A stretch of 64,000 nt of DNA from Verrucomicrobiota bacterium. GTDB lineage: Bacteria > Verrucomicrobiota > Verrucomicrobiia > Opitutales > Intestinicryptomonadaceae. The position numbers were made by a program, and so were the translations under genes. The notes under the pieces were generated by a model that was given only the letters and a program-made list of their open reading frames with translations, was not told where the DNA came from and searched no databases. The stretch's first letter is position 1; every line of letters begins with the position of its first letter. Location of the stretch: positions 1 to 64,000 of the forward strand of contig JAEXGH010000029.1 in the NCBI GenBank assembly GCA_023450935.1. The letters are read 5' to 3'. Of the stretch, positions 27,198 to 37,145 are shown one piece after another.

Positions 27198-27692
27198 ATG
27201 AAAAGCCCGACGAAACGCAACAAGGTGGTATTTCTGTGCACGGGGAATATATGCAGGTCTCCCATGGGCGAGGCGTTGCTGAAAAAAGCCGTGGCGGAAT
27301 CCGCCGACGAAAACCTCAAAAAGCTGGAGATTGTTTCGGCGGGAACGGCGACCGTTGACGGAATGCCCGCAAGCGCAAATTCGGTGAAGGCGTTGGCGCG
27401 CATAGGCGTCGATATTTCGGACAGCGTTTCCACCGCGCTCACACAGAAATTGGTGGACGAATCGTTCGCGATTTTCGCGATGGCGCGCCCGCATATCGAC
27501 ATTCTAAAAAGTCGCTTTAAAAACATTCCCCCGCGCGTTTTCACCGTTATGGAAATGCTAAAAAGCGGGCGTGACGACGTTGCCGACCCCTACGGCGGCG
27601 GCTTGGACGAATACCTCGACGCGCGCGACGACATAGCCTCGGCAATTCCAGCAATTTTAAAATATCTGCAAAATGAACTCAAAAAAGATTAG
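27198..27692 (+). CDS. Low-molecular-weight protein-tyrosine phosphatase
   Basis: 164 residues. The phosphate loop CTGNICRS contains the nucleophile Cys14 and Arg20, followed by SPMGEALL. The general-acid Asp is in VADPYGGGLDEY. The ATG at 27198 is preferred to the upstream in-frame one at 27126, because it places the phosphate loop at the usual position near the N-terminus. Such enzymes often reverse tyrosine phosphorylation of polysaccharide-synthesis proteins or, in Gram-positives, arginine phosphorylation. The 3' end overlaps rpiB by 20 bases, so the two genes are coupled, as in several bacteria where this phosphatase precedes rpiB. Confidence 0.9.
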   Translation: MKSPTKRNKVVFLCTGNICRSPMGEALLKKAVAESADENLKKLEIVSAGTATVDGMPASANSVKALARIGVDISDSVSTALTQKLVDESFAIFAMARPHIDILKSRFKNIPPRVFTVMEMLKSGRDDVADPYGGGLDEYLDARDDIASAIPAILKYLQNELKKD

Positions 27693-28122
27693 CATCGGCT
27701 CCGACCACGGCGGTCTGGAGCTGAAAAACAGCCTTATCAAGTCGCTCAAAGCGGCGGGCTTCGAAGTATCGGACAGGGGCTGTTTTACAAAAGACAGCGT
27801 TGACTACCCCGACTACGCCAAAACAGTGTGCGCCGACGTCGTTTCCGGCGCGGCGGACTTCGGCGTTTTGATTTGCACCACGGGCATAGGAATGTCGATA
27901 GCCGCAAACAAAATAAGAGGCATACGCGCGGCGTTGTGTCTGTATCTTGATTCCGCAGAATTCTCGCGCCGCCACAACAACGCAAACGTCTGTTGTTTGG
28001 GCGCGAAATACCTTACGGAGGCTTCCGCGCTTGAAATAGTGGAAAAGTTCGCCGCAACCGACTTCGACGGCGGACGCCACGAACGCAGGGTGGCTAAATT
28101 CTCGGAATTTGAAAACGCCTAA
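27673..28122 (+). CDS. rpiB: Ribose-5-phosphate isomerase B
   Basis: 149 residues of the LacA/RpiB family. Interconverts ribose 5-phosphate and ribulose 5-phosphate in the pentose phosphate pathway. GSDHGGLELKNSL, ICTTGIGMSIAANKIRGIRA with the catalytic Cys, and RRHNNANVCCLGA are characteristic. The start overlaps the phosphatase gene, and glyA follows after 78 bases. A sugar-specific LacA/LacB role is less likely because no tagatose genes are present. Confidence 0.95.
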   Translation: MNSKKISIGSDHGGLELKNSLIKSLKAAGFEVSDRGCFTKDSVDYPDYAKTVCADVVSGAADFGVLICTTGIGMSIAANKIRGIRAALCLYLDSAEFSRRHNNANVCCLGAKYLTEASALEIVEKFAATDFDGGRHERRVAKFSEFENA

Positions 28123-28200
28123 AAATTTTGTTGCAAAATACGGCGTTTTCTAAAGTCTTTAAAATACATATCGCATTAATCTTTACACCGAAAAAACATT

Positions 28201-29460
28201 ATGAACAAAGGTATTCAGGCAACCGCGCTCAAAGACCTCGACAAGGAGGTTTTCGACGCCATCAGCAAGGAAACAAACCGCCAGCAGACTCACATAGAGT
28301 TGATTGCTTCGGAAAACTTCGTAATTCCCGCCGTAATGGAGGCGATGGGGTCTACGCTCACAAACAAGTATGCGGAGGGGTATCCGGCAAAACGCTACTA
28401 CGGCGGCTGCGAATTTGTGGACGTTGTGGAGCAGTTGGCCATTGACAGGGCAAAAAAGCTTTTCGGAGCCGAACACGTCAACGTGCAGCCCCACTCGGGC
28501 ACGCAGGCGAACGTCGCCGTATACCTCGCGGTTCTCAAACCGGGCGACACAATCCTTTCGATGTCGCTGGAAGAGGGCGGCCATCTTTCGCACGGACACC
28601 CCAAGAACATTTCGGGCGAAACATACCGCATTGTAAACTACGGCGTAGATTCGGCTACGGGAAGAATCGACTACGACAAGCTCGAACAGACGGCGATGGA
28701 ATGCAAACCTAAGCTCCTGCTTATGGGCGCATCGGCATACCCGCGCGAAATCGACTTCAAGCGCGCTTCGGAAATCGCCAAGAAATGCGGTGCAATGCTC
28801 ATGGCCGACATCGCCCACATTGCGGGTCTTGTGGCGGCGGGCGTGCACCCGTCTCCCGTTCCGTATTGCGACTTCGTAACAACCACTACTCACAAGACGT
28901 TGCGCGGCCCCAGAGGCGGCATAATCATGTGCAAAGAACAATACGCAAAAGCCGTTGATTCCGCCATTTTCCCGGGGACGCAGGGCGGGCCGCTCATGCA
29001 CGTTATCGCCGCAAAGGCGGTCTGCTTCGGCGAAGCTCTTAAGGACTCGTTCAAGGAATACCAGCAGCAGATTGCAAAGAACGCAAAGGCGTTGGCGAAG
29101 GCCCTTGCCGACAGAGGCTTCGGGCTTGTATCGGGCGGGACCGACAACCACCTTATCCTTATCGACCTGCGCAAGAGCCACCCCGAGCTCACGGGTAAAG
29201 ACGCCCAGAACGCGCTCGACAAGGCGAACATCACAACAAACAAAAACACCGTTCCCGCCGAAACGCGCTCGCCGTTCAAGGCAAGCGGAATCCGTTTGGG
29301 AACGCCGGCGGTTACAAGCCGCGGCATGAAGGAGGAGGATATGGAAAAGATTGCCGAGGCAATCTCCATTGTCCTGAACGCTCCCGAAGACGAGGCGGAA
29401 ATAGCAAAGGCGAAGGCTATAGCGCAGTCGCTTTGCGAAAAATATCCGCTTCCCTACTAA
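28201..29460 (+). CDS. glyA: Serine hydroxymethyltransferase
   Basis: 419 residues, PLP enzyme linking serine, glycine and one-carbon folate metabolism. [35 protein letters not shown] and [14 protein letters not shown] are canonical, and [14 protein letters not shown] contains the PLP lysine, Lys232. The C-terminal [17 protein letters not shown] is typical. It has a 78-base leader and an intrinsic terminator shortly after the stop, so it may be transcribed alone. Confidence 0.97.
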   Translation: MNKGIQATALKDLDKEVFDAISKETNRQQTHIELIASENFVIPAVMEAMGSTLTNKYAEGYPAKRYYGGCEFVDVVEQLAIDRAKKLFGAEHVNVQPHSGTQANVAVYLAVLKPGDTILSMSLEEGGHLSHGHPKNISGETYRIVNYGVDSATGRIDYDKLEQTAMECKPKLLLMGASAYPREIDFKRASEIAKKCGAMLMADIAHIAGLVAAGVHPSPVPYCDFVTTTTHKTLRGPRGGIIMCKEQYAKAVDSAIFPGTQGGPLMHVIAAKAVCFGEALKDSFKEYQQQIAKNAKALAKALADRGFGLVSGGTDNHLILIDLRKSHPELTGKDAQNALDKANITTNKNTVPAETRSPFKASGIRLGTPAVTSRGMKEEDMEKIAEAISIVLNAPEDEAEIAKAKAIAQSLCEKYPLPY

Positions 29461-29487
29461 TCGAAATACAAACATTGAAAGGCAAAC

Positions 29488-29525
29488 AAAGGGAGCGTCG
29501 GAGTTGTGTCCGCCTCCCTTTTTGT
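29488..29525 (+). terminator. Intrinsic terminator after glyA
   Basis: AAAGGGAG pairs with CTCCCTTT, with an inner CGGA/TCCG stem and a small asymmetric bulge, followed by a T-run. Confidence 0.75.
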
Positions 29526-29541
29526 CTGAGAGGATTTAACT

Positions 29542-31485
29542 ATGGATTCATTGCAACAAAAACTACGGACCGCCCTTGCGGACGGTAAAATTCTTAAAAG
29601 CTCCGCCGAAAACATCAAGTTTTGGCTCGACGGCAAATTCCTGCCCGCGTGGGCGTTGGATTCGCTCGAAGAACTTTTCGACAGGGGCGCATACGACGAA
29701 CTCAACGACCGCTTTTTCAAGCCGCTTTCCTTCGGAACGGGCGGAATGCGAGGCAGGACAATAGGCAAGGTTTCGGCGGAGTCGGAACTGGGCAAAGTTT
29801 CGGCGCAGGGCACGCCCGAACACGCCGCCGTCGGCGCGAATAATATGAACGACTTCACAGTGGCGCGCGCGACGCTTGGGCTTTTTAACTACTGCAAAAA
29901 CTGGCTTGAAAAGTCGGGCTCCAAGGCCGTTCCCAGCCTCGTCATAGCCCACGATGTCCGCCACTTCTCGAAACATTTTTGCGAGCTTGCAGCAAGCATC
30001 TGGCGCAAGTCGGGCGGCGAAGTTTCGATATTCGACGGCGCGCGCTCCACGCCGCAGCTCTCGTTTACAGTCCGCCACCTGAAGGCGACGGCAGGCATAG
30101 TTATAACGGCTTCGCACAACCCCGCGCACGACAACGGCTACAAAGTCTACTTCGGAGACGGCGCGCAGGTAATCAGCCCCCATGCCGAGGGCATTGTCGC
30201 GGAGGTCAACAAGGTCTCGTGGCGCGAAGCCGGCGCGCTTTTGGAGGTCGATTTGGCGGGCGTGAAAACAGTTGCCAAAGAGACGGAACAGGCTTACGTG
30301 GCTTCCATTGAAAACTGCGTGGTGGACAAGCAGGTGATGTCGGCAAACAAGCCGAACCTCGTGTTTACGGCGGTGCACGGCACGGGGGCGTCGCTTTGCC
30401 CGACTGTTATGCGGCACTTCGGGCTGAATCCCGTTTTGGTCGAGGAACAAATGGTTATGGACCCGCGTTTTCCGACAGTCAAACAGCCCAATCCCGAATA
30501 CGCCGAAACGCTTTCGATGGGCATCGAAAAAATGAAGCTAACGGGCGCGGAATGCCTTATGGCGACCGACCCCGACGCCGACAGAATGGGCGTTGCAATC
30601 AAGACGCGTTCGGGCGAAATCCGTCTGCTTACGGGTAATATGATTGGCTCGCTGCTTTCGGAATACCGCATTATGCAGATGAAGGCAAAGGGAATAATCA
30701 AAAATCCCGAAAAGTGCACGCTCATAAAAACGTTCGTAACAAGTCCGCTTCAGGACGCCATTGCAAAGTCGCACGGGCTTAAGTGCATAAACACGCTAAC
30801 GGGCTTCAAGTGGATTGGCGGACGCCTGACGATGTATGAAAATATCCTCAAAGCGGCGGGGGTTGATTGCGACAGACTCACCTATCTCGAGCGCGCCGAA
30901 CAAATGCAGAAACACAGCACATTCTTCGTCTTCGGCGGAGAGGAAAGCTACGGCTATCTGGGCACCGATTCCGTCCGCGACAAAGACGCAAACGCGGCGG
31001 TTATCATGTTCAGCGAGATGATGGCGTATTTGAAATCGCGGGGCAAAACCGTTGACGAATATCTCGACGAAATCTACCTGAAGTGCGGCTACTATCTCGA
31101 GGACCTCAAAAGCATCTACCGCGAGGGCGCAAGCGGCGCGGCGGAAATACAGTCGTTCCTGAAAATGCTCGACGAAAATCCGATGTCGGAAGTGGGCGGC
31201 GTGAAAGTCGCAAAGGCGGTGAATTTCGACAAAGACGAAATTATCGACACCGACGGACAGCGCATTCCCAAAGAAAAGTTCTTCTTCTACACGCTTGAAA
31301 ACGGCTACAGCTTTGCAATACGTGCAAGCGGAACGGAGCCGAAAATCAAGTTCTACGCGTTCGCGGTGGAGAAAGTGGCGTCGAAGGAACTTTTAGAGGC
31401 GGCAAAGAAAGAGGCGCGTAAAAGTCTGGACGCGCTACTTGAATCGCTTTCGGCAAAGTTTATGGACTGCATTCAAAAGATGTAG
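29542..31485 (+). CDS. Phosphoglucomutase/phosphomannomutase (alpha-D-phosphohexomutase)
   Basis: 647 residues. The phosphoserine loop TASHNPAHDNGYKVYF contains Ser191. The metal loop is ATDPDADRMG, the sugar-binding loop is GGEESYGYLGTD, and the C-terminal phosphate-binding loop is RASGTEPKIKF. These four loops in order define the family. The length, about 70 residues above the PgcA/Pgm2 norm, comes from longer N-terminal and linker regions. It probably supplies glucose 1-phosphate, which fits a glycogen branching gene elsewhere in the window. Intrinsic terminators lie on both sides. Confidence 0.92.
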   Translation: MDSLQQKLRTALADGKILKSSAENIKFWLDGKFLPAWALDSLEELFDRGAYDELNDRFFKPLSFGTGGMRGRTIGKVSAESELGKVSAQGTPEHAAVGANNMNDFTVARATLGLFNYCKNWLEKSGSKAVPSLVIAHDVRHFSKHFCELAASIWRKSGGEVSIFDGARSTPQLSFTVRHLKATAGIVITASHNPAHDNGYKVYFGDGAQVISPHAEGIVAEVNKVSWREAGALLEVDLAGVKTVAKETEQAYVASIENCVVDKQVMSANKPNLVFTAVHGTGASLCPTVMRHFGLNPVLVEEQMVMDPRFPTVKQPNPEYAETLSMGIEKMKLTGAECLMATDPDADRMGVAIKTRSGEIRLLTGNMIGSLLSEYRIMQMKAKGIIKNPEKCTLIKTFVTSPLQDAIAKSHGLKCINTLTGFKWIGGRLTMYENILKAAGVDCDRLTYLERAEQMQKHSTFFVFGGEESYGYLGTDSVRDKDANAAVIMFSEMMAYLKSRGKTVDEYLDEIYLKCGYYLEDLKSIYREGASGAAEIQSFLKMLDENPMSEVGGVKVAKAVNFDKDEIIDTDGQRIPKEKFFFYTLENGYSFAIRASGTEPKIKFYAFAVEKVASKELLEAAKKEARKSLDALLESLSAKFMDCIQKM

Positions 31486-31500
31486 TTTCCCAATCCCTCC

Positions 31501-31537
31501 AAAAAGGAGAACCGAAAATTCGGCTCTCCTTTTTTTA
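31501..31537 (+). terminator. Intrinsic terminator after the phosphohexomutase gene
   Basis: AAAGGAGAACCGAA pairs with TTCGGCTCTCCTTT (one mismatch) and is followed by a run of T. Confidence 0.88.
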
Positions 31538-31957
31538 TTGCGAAACTCGCTTCATTCAGGGGCGGTAAAAGTTGATTTATTTGAGTATTTTTGTCTTGAA
31601 TATGAAAAACGTTTAAGATAGTGAAAAAAACTTGCAAAAACAAAATTTTATATCAAAATCTGTTTTAAATTTGAACGAAAAAGCGTCTTTTAAATTCGGC
31701 GTTTTTCGGGGTTGTTTTCAAGGGATATAAAATGATGGAAGTATCTTCAACAGAGGCATTGAAAGGCGGTTTCTCGGGGAATTCGCCCGCCTGTGTTGTG
31801 TGTTTACCTCCCCCACCCCCATTCTTTGTTGCCGAAGCCTCGTAGCGCGGGGGAATTTTCAGTTTTTACATCAAATAGCAGTTTCGTCGGTTTCGGACAT
31901 TCGTTCGGGGGCGGCTTTTTTTGTGCACATAAAAAATAAATAAACAAAGGTTGAAAT
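31538..31957. other. AT-rich intergenic stretch before the PEP-CTERM gene
   Basis: No convincing gene. The first 200 bases are distinctly AT-rich compared with the neighbours. A 37-codon frame at 31731-31844 begins ATGATG and ends in a proline-rich peptide; it is weakly supported. A partial stem (AGGCGG with CCGCCT, about 31763-31791) and the GC-rich 31800-31850 suggest a structured leader. An AAAGG ribosome-binding site precedes the ATG at 31958. Confidence 0.5.
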
Positions 31958-33180
31958 ATGAAAAAAATACTACTACTAGGAGTGTTGGCATCGTCGGCGG
32001 TTGCTTTTGCCGAAGATGTCAACATATCGTCGGATACATCGTTTATCGCGCAAGATAACACAACTTACACAATAACCGCCGACGACATTGTAATGTCAAC
32101 AACGCGGCTATAAGACACCTCACAAGCTCCACTGTGTTCGACATCGGCAACCACACGGGCATTGTCTATACAAACTCGACCGAGCCTGCGGGCGCAAAAT
32201 TCGGTTTCAACGGCGTCATATTCAGGGGTAACGGCGGTTCGCTCACCGTCGGCAATTACACCGACGGACTCGGTAGCGAAGTTGTATCGAAAGAAATTCT
32301 AATCATACAAGGAGTTACCGTAGACGGCATTACTCTCAATTTCAATATGCCCACAAACACTTCTTTCAAGGCGGATTATACACATACGATGACTGTTCAG
32401 AACAACGGCGTTTTGAATTGGAACAGCGTAAATCCCTCCGACTACAGATTGAAATTCGATGTCAAACAGGGTTCGGAATTGAACGCCGTTTTTGCAACCT
32501 CAAAATATTGGGTGGGCGGAACGTTCGCGGGAAAGTTTAGCATCAGCACTGCCGACGGTAATAATAGCACCTTCAATCTGACAACCTCTACAATTTCCAA
32601 TCAGACAGCGGCGAAGCAGTCGTTTCTCTACAACAAACTGTATATCAACGGTTCGCTTGTTGTAAGCAATTCCGAAGCGGGTTCGGTGAAAATGAACCGC
32701 GACGAAATGGTTTTGGTAAATTCGGCTACCTTGACGCTCAATTCCTCCAACGTGTTTACATACGGCACAAACGGGCAGAAGGCAATGAAGCTTTTGGTTG
32801 AGAACAACGCAGTGGCGTCTTTGGTCTTGAATGACGACAACGATTTCGCGCAGCTCAAAACGCTCAACGACGCCTCTGTTGTCAACGTCACGTTGAACGG
32901 CAACAAGCTCAACCTCGGCGAAATTGCAAACGCGGGCAAAATTTTCTTCGAAGACTTTCAGGAAAATCTCGTGAAAGTAGACGCGATTGATTCTTCGTTG
33001 CTCTCGGACGACGGCTCTGTCAAAAACGTATTTGCCGGCGTTTCTTCCGCCGAGCAGAAGTTGTATTGGAACAAGGACAATGGCTTCCTCTCCCTTTCCG
33101 CAATTCCCGAGCCTGCAACCTATGCGGCAATCCTCGGCGGTTTGGCTCTTCTTTTAGCACTCGTGAAGCGTCGCCGATAG
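31958..33180 (+). pseudogene. PEP-CTERM beta-solenoid protein interrupted by a frameshift
   Basis: The ATG at 31958 opens a signal peptide (MKKILLLGVLASSAVAFAED) but the frame stops at 32112 after about 51 codons. In another frame, codons flow without a stop from about 32090 (VNVNNAAIRHLTSS) into a 348-residue body starting at 32134 and ending with IPEPATYAAILGGLALLLA and KRRR, a PEP-CTERM sorting tail. Adding one base near ATTGT at 32087-32092 would give one continuous protein of about 406 residues. The body is a Gly/Asn-rich beta-solenoid with VNVTLNGNKLNLGE, resembling modules in the giant protein at 48977. It could be a sequencing error, a true pseudogene or phase variation. Confidence 0.8.
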
Positions 33181-33238
33181 GCGGTAGCCTATGCGGCTCT
33201 GTCAAGAGTTAAAGAATTGATTTAAAAATTACAAAGAC

Positions 33239-33272
33239 CGCGCGGATACGTCAGTATACCGCGCGTTTTTTT
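33239..33272 (+). terminator. Intrinsic terminator after the PEP-CTERM gene
   Basis: CGCGCGGATAC pairs with GTATACCGCGCG (one bulged A), followed by a T-run. Confidence 0.8.
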
Positions 33273-33425
33273 CTCAACTCCTCCTTGCCTAATTCGCAAA
33301 ATCAATGAGCCAAACGGGGAAGCAGGAGCGTTTTGCTTCTTTTAACTTTCGCGAAGCGTCGCCGTCGTTAGTCGAAAAGACATAACAATTTTAAGTGTTA
33401 GTAGTTAGTTAGTTATTAGTGTTCC

Positions 33426-33453
33426 GGACTCCCGCAAGGGAGTCCCTTTTTTT
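33426..33453 (+). terminator. Second intrinsic terminator
   Basis: A perfect 8-bp stem, GGACTCCC with GGGAGTCC, around GCAA, followed by CTTTTTTT. It lies 155 bases past the first terminator, with no clear gene between, so it may end a small RNA or a decayed gene (see the KRRRR remnant at 33324-33371). Confidence 0.75.
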
Positions 33454-33459
33454 CTAAAC

Positions 33460-33606
33460 AAAACTTTAAACAATGAGCAAAGGCGCATTGCCTGTGAAAA
33501 CTGAAATGCAAAAACTTTAACCAATAAACAAAGGCGGATTGCTACGCAATCGCCACCACTTCCGAATATGTAAAAAAGCCGCCGCTTTAGGAATCATAAA
33601 AAACTC
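33460..33606. repeat. Cluster of palindromic interspersed repeats before the transglutaminase-like gene
   Basis: One truncated copy (33460-33512, AAACTTTAAACAATGAGCAA then GGCGCATTGCC), one full copy (33511-33576, GGCGGATTGC, loop TAC, GCAATCGCCACC and CTTCCGAATATGTAAAAA), and a 3' half (33577-33606, GCCGCCGCTTTAGGAATCAT). Same flanks as the clusters at 7170, 25632 and 43570. The rest of the gap from 33181 to 33641 contains only the two terminators and a short C-terminal remnant. Confidence 0.8.
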
Positions 33607-33641
33607 GACAAGTAGTGGGGGGGGAGTGTAGGCTTGGTCTT

Positions 33642-35312
33642 ATGAAAAAGAGAGTTGTAGCTTTGCTGTTGTTGTCGGTTGCGTGTTCGGCTTTTGCGGC
33701 GGTTTCCGCTCCGTTCGACGAATCGGGCGCGGCGCAGGTGGTTCGGTCGGGCGAATGCGCAAAAACTGCCGCCGAGCTTTTGCAGACAGCCAAAGACGCC
33801 TATTCGGCAAAGGATTTGCCCAAGGCGGGCGCGAATATGGCGGCAGCCACTTTTCTGGAACTTCTCGCGAAATCGAAGGCAAAGCCGAACGCGGAAATGC
33901 TTGCGTTCGTGCTCGGGAATCAGTCGGTGCTTGAGACGGCGGCGAAATCAATCCGCTACGACGACAACCTACCGCGCGTGTTCGAGATTCTGGACGAAAT
34001 TTGGCGGAGCGATTCCGACGCGTTCAAGAAATATACGAATCTCGCCCTCGCTTTGGCGATAGTTTTCGATACCCCGCCGCCTGCGTCTTGGCCGCATTCG
34101 CAGGTGTCGGAAAAAATTCTGCCGCGCAAATTTCCGCCCGCCGCCGACGCATTCAAAATGTGGATTGAAGACAGACAGAAGGGGCGGCTGCTGTCGGCGC
34201 TGGAAAAAATGTCGGTGGAGGAGTTGCGTTTTTTGGTTGCGACGGTAGCAACCGACGCCGACCGCGAATACGCGCAGCGTTCGGTTTCGGCAAATGCGGC
34301 GAACCTCGGCAAAATTTATTCTACAGTATCCTACGACCACTCCCGCCTTAATTCCAAGCGGTTTGATTGGGAAACGCCTCCGTATTCCCTGCGCGAAATA
34401 AAAAAGCGCGGCGGCATTTGCACCGACCAATCATACTACACTGCCGAAGTGGCGAAGGCAAAGGGGCTGCCCGCGTTCATATTTTCGGGAGCGGGCGGAG
34501 ACGGCTTCCACGCGTGGGTTGCGTATATGCAAAAAAGCGGCAAGTGGGACTTCTCAGTGGGGCGTTTCGCCTCGGGAAATTTCGTTACGGGAACTACAAT
34601 CGACCCCCAAACGTGGCGCGAGGCAACCGACCATTCGCTTCAGTCAATGCGCGAAAATTTCCGCAAAAATCCGAAATACAAAACAAGCGAAATCCACGCG
34701 GATTTTGCGGAAATATTTTTCGTCGAAGAGGATTTCAAATCCGCCCGGACCGCCGCTGAGCAGTCGGTAAAAAGCGACGTCCGCAACTTTCAGGCGTGGC
34801 AGCTGCTGTATCTGATTGCCGAAAAGTCGGAGGGCTCGCCCGAAAAGGTTTGCGCCGATGCAATCAAGGCGTTCGCCCGCTATCCCGACAGCGACGCGTA
34901 TTTCAGGCGCCTGCTTATAAAGCGTCTTGCCGCCGCGGGCAAAAAGGCGGAGATGAAAAAAACCGCAAACGCGTTTGTGCTCAAAAACAAAGCGTCGCGC
35001 CCCGATTTGGCGATGGAGTTTGCGCGCATAGGGCTGCTTTCGGACATAGAAGACAACGATGTCAAAAAACTTAAAAGCTCCTACAAAAAACTTTTCGGCC
35101 TGTTCAAGGGCAGTATGGCGATGACGCTCGACGGCATTGTAATTCCTGTGCTTGAAACGCTTCTGCGCGAGGGCAAAACCGACAAGGTAAACGAAGTTGT
35201 GGAGCTTACGCGCCAGATGATAAAGGCTTCGAAAGACGAGACGATAGAGTCGAATTTCGAACGCATTTTTGCAAACGTAAAAAGAATTGTCGAAAAAGAA
35301 TCGAACCAATAG
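33642..35312 (+). CDS. Secreted transglutaminase-like protein
   Basis: 556 residues from the ATG at 33642, which gives a clean signal peptide (MKKRVVALLLLSVACSAFA); an upstream GTG frame has no support. Around residues 255-310, KRGGICTDQSYYTAEVAKAK contains the candidate nucleophile Cys, GDGFHAWVAY the His and KWDFSVGRF the Asp, the order of the transglutaminase-like fold (often peptidases or amidases in bacteria). The C-terminal 200 residues are helical and TPR-like. Two related functions are possible, peptide cleavage or cross-linking; neither can be decided. A glycosidase-like gene starts 12 bases after the stop, so they are probably one operon. Confidence 0.78.
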   Translation: MKKRVVALLLLSVACSAFAAVSAPFDESGAAQVVRSGECAKTAAELLQTAKDAYSAKDLPKAGANMAAATFLELLAKSKAKPNAEMLAFVLGNQSVLETAAKSIRYDDNLPRVFEILDEIWRSDSDAFKKYTNLALALAIVFDTPPPASWPHSQVSEKILPRKFPPAADAFKMWIEDRQKGRLLSALEKMSVEELRFLVATVATDADREYAQRSVSANAANLGKIYSTVSYDHSRLNSKRFDWETPPYSLREIKKRGGICTDQSYYTAEVAKAKGLPAFIFSGAGGDGFHAWVAYMQKSGKWDFSVGRFASGNFVTGTTIDPQTWREATDHSLQSMRENFRKNPKYKTSEIHADFAEIFFVEEDFKSARTAAEQSVKSDVRNFQAWQLLYLIAEKSEGSPEKVCADAIKAFARYPDSDAYFRRLLIKRLAAAGKKAEMKKTANAFVLKNKASRPDLAMEFARIGLLSDIEDNDVKKLKSSYKKLFGLFKGSMAMTLDGIVIPVLETLLREGKTDKVNEVVELTRQMIKASKDETIESNFERIFANVKRIVEKESNQ

Positions 35313-35324
35313 GAGGAGATATTT

Positions 35325-37127
35325 ATGATGTTTTTTTGCAGACTCCGTAAAACAGCCGCCGCCGTGCTTGCCGCATTTGCGTGTTTTGCCGCGGTGTGTT
35401 CGGCGCATACGGTAAATATAGTAATCACGAACAAGGACGGCACGCAGATAAACGGCAGCGTTGCGCTTTCGCCGCGCAAGATGAAAAATTCGTTCAGAAT
35501 GAAAATGTCGAAATCGGAAATCCCCGCGAACGCAAGCTACATCGATTTCCGCCTCGATTCCGCGGGCGCGCTGAAGGGCGACGACGGCTATTTCGTTCTC
35601 GGCGACGGGCGGCGGGGCTTCTTCCGCGCCGACGAGGGTCTGCTGATAGAACGGAGAAATCCGATGCCGATTTTCGGAATGAAAACCCCGTCGGGCACGT
35701 TCGTGGCGGTTGTAAAAAAAATGAAATACGAGTTCTCCATTGTCGTGGAAGTGGTCAACGGCATGTATTCCGTATATCCGCGTTTCCACGTCGATAGGGA
35801 GAGTCTCGGCTGCAAGCCATATGAAAACATCGTAATAGACTTCTATTTTCTGGAGGGCAAAGACGCCGACTATTCGGGAATGGGGCGCATCTACAGAAAA
35901 TACCAGCTCGACCGCGGCGAGGTAATTCCGCTGAAGGAGCGCGCAAAAAACAATCCGCAGCTCGCCTACAGCGCCGACACAATGTTCGTGCGCGTCAAGC
36001 ACGGAATAAAAAACAACAGTCAGGGTATCGCCGACCAAACTCCCGAAAACGAGCCGAAAGTAAATACATACGTTTCTTTCGAACAGTTCAAAGACATCAT
36101 GCGCAGGCTCAAGGAGGCGGGCGTTGAACGTGTAGAAATGTGTTCGGTCGGCTTCAACTCGGGCGGTTTCGACGGGCGTTTCCCCGACATTTTCCCGATT
36201 GAGCCCGCGTTCGGAGGAGAGAAAAAACTCCGCGAGGCAATCGACTACGCGCACTCAATCGACTACCAGATTGTCGGGCACGTCGTCAACACCGACTTCT
36301 ACACAATCGCCAAACGCTACAACGCTGAAGACATAGCGCGCAAGCCCGACGGCACGCTGCTGACGGGCGCGATTCTTGCGGGCGGCAGAATAAACTATCC
36401 GTGCTTTAGGCAAGTTCTCGAAAAATATATCGACGACGACTACACGCGCCTTGCGGCACTCGGTTTCAAGGGCAATCACCACATCGACGTCACCTCCTGC
36501 ATTGTCCCCTACATTTGCTGCCACCCCGACCACCCCTGCAACAGAAAGCAGACGGCTGACTACATGAACAAAGTGGGGCTTGCCGCGCGCAAGTATTTCG
36601 GCGGCTGGGGCAGCGAAGGCCCGTGCGACCACGTTGCAAACAGTATCGACTACATTCTCTATGCGTCCGCCTATCCAAAATGGGTGGGGCGTTCGCACGA
36701 GCTCGTTGACGACGTTGTTCCGCTTTGGCAGATTGTCTACCACGGCATAATTCTCAGCAATCCGTTCTACTACACAATCGACTACAACATAGCCCAGCCC
36801 CGCCATTTCACGCCGTATAACTACGTTATGGAAATAGCCCCGCGCCGCCTGAAGCTTGTGGAGTTCGGCGGGAGGCCAACATACTATTTCATAGCCTACA
36901 ACGACGATGCCGTGCGGAAAATAGCGGAGGCATACCACGAATACCAGCCCCTGAAATATCTTCAATACGAGTTCATGCAGTCGCACCGCGAAATCGCCCC
37001 GCAGGTTTTTCTTACAACCTATTCCGACGGCAGCGAAACTGTTTGCAATTATTCGAAAAAGAGCTTTACATATAAACACAGGGACGTGCCTTCGATGGAC
37101 TACGTTCTTTTCAGTTCGAAACAGTAA
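35325..37127 (+). CDS. Secreted glycoside-hydrolase-like TIM-barrel protein (paralogue 2)
   Basis: 600 residues with signal peptide MMFFCRLRKTAAAVLAAFAC ending near CSA. It follows the same plan as the protein at 14488: an N-terminal beta domain with YFVLGDGRRGFFRADEG, VEMCSVGFNSGGFDGRFPDI, the barrel motif HIDVTS with Asp388, CCHPDHPCNRKQTADYMNK and GGWGSEGPCDHVANSIDY. It is nearer to the module in the giant protein than to paralogue 1, sharing SEGPCDHVA and WQxVYHGIILSNPFY. A strong GGAGGAG ribosome-binding site precedes it. Its place between a transglutaminase-like protein and a sugar-isomerase-like lipoprotein suggests one exported degradation or remodelling pathway. Confidence 0.78.
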   Translation: MMFFCRLRKTAAAVLAAFACFAAVCSAHTVNIVITNKDGTQINGSVALSPRKMKNSFRMKMSKSEIPANASYIDFRLDSAGALKGDDGYFVLGDGRRGFFRADEGLLIERRNPMPIFGMKTPSGTFVAVVKKMKYEFSIVVEVVNGMYSVYPRFHVDRESLGCKPYENIVIDFYFLEGKDADYSGMGRIYRKYQLDRGEVIPLKERAKNNPQLAYSADTMFVRVKHGIKNNSQGIADQTPENEPKVNTYVSFEQFKDIMRRLKEAGVERVEMCSVGFNSGGFDGRFPDIFPIEPAFGGEKKLREAIDYAHSIDYQIVGHVVNTDFYTIAKRYNAEDIARKPDGTLLTGAILAGGRINYPCFRQVLEKYIDDDYTRLAALGFKGNHHIDVTSCIVPYICCHPDHPCNRKQTADYMNKVGLAARKYFGGWGSEGPCDHVANSIDYILYASAYPKWVGRSHELVDDVVPLWQIVYHGIILSNPFYYTIDYNIAQPRHFTPYNYVMEIAPRRLKLVEFGGRPTYYFIAYNDDAVRKIAEAYHEYQPLKYLQYEFMQSHREIAPQVFLTTYSDGSETVCNYSKKSFTYKHRDVPSMDYVLFSSKQ

Positions 37128-37145
37128 AAATAAACAACAAACACT

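Noticed and set aside
31731..31844. 37-codon frame ahead of the PEP-CTERM gene
   Set aside because: Weak ribosome-binding site, proline-run end and no pattern supporting a protein; kept only as a note in the intergenic entry.
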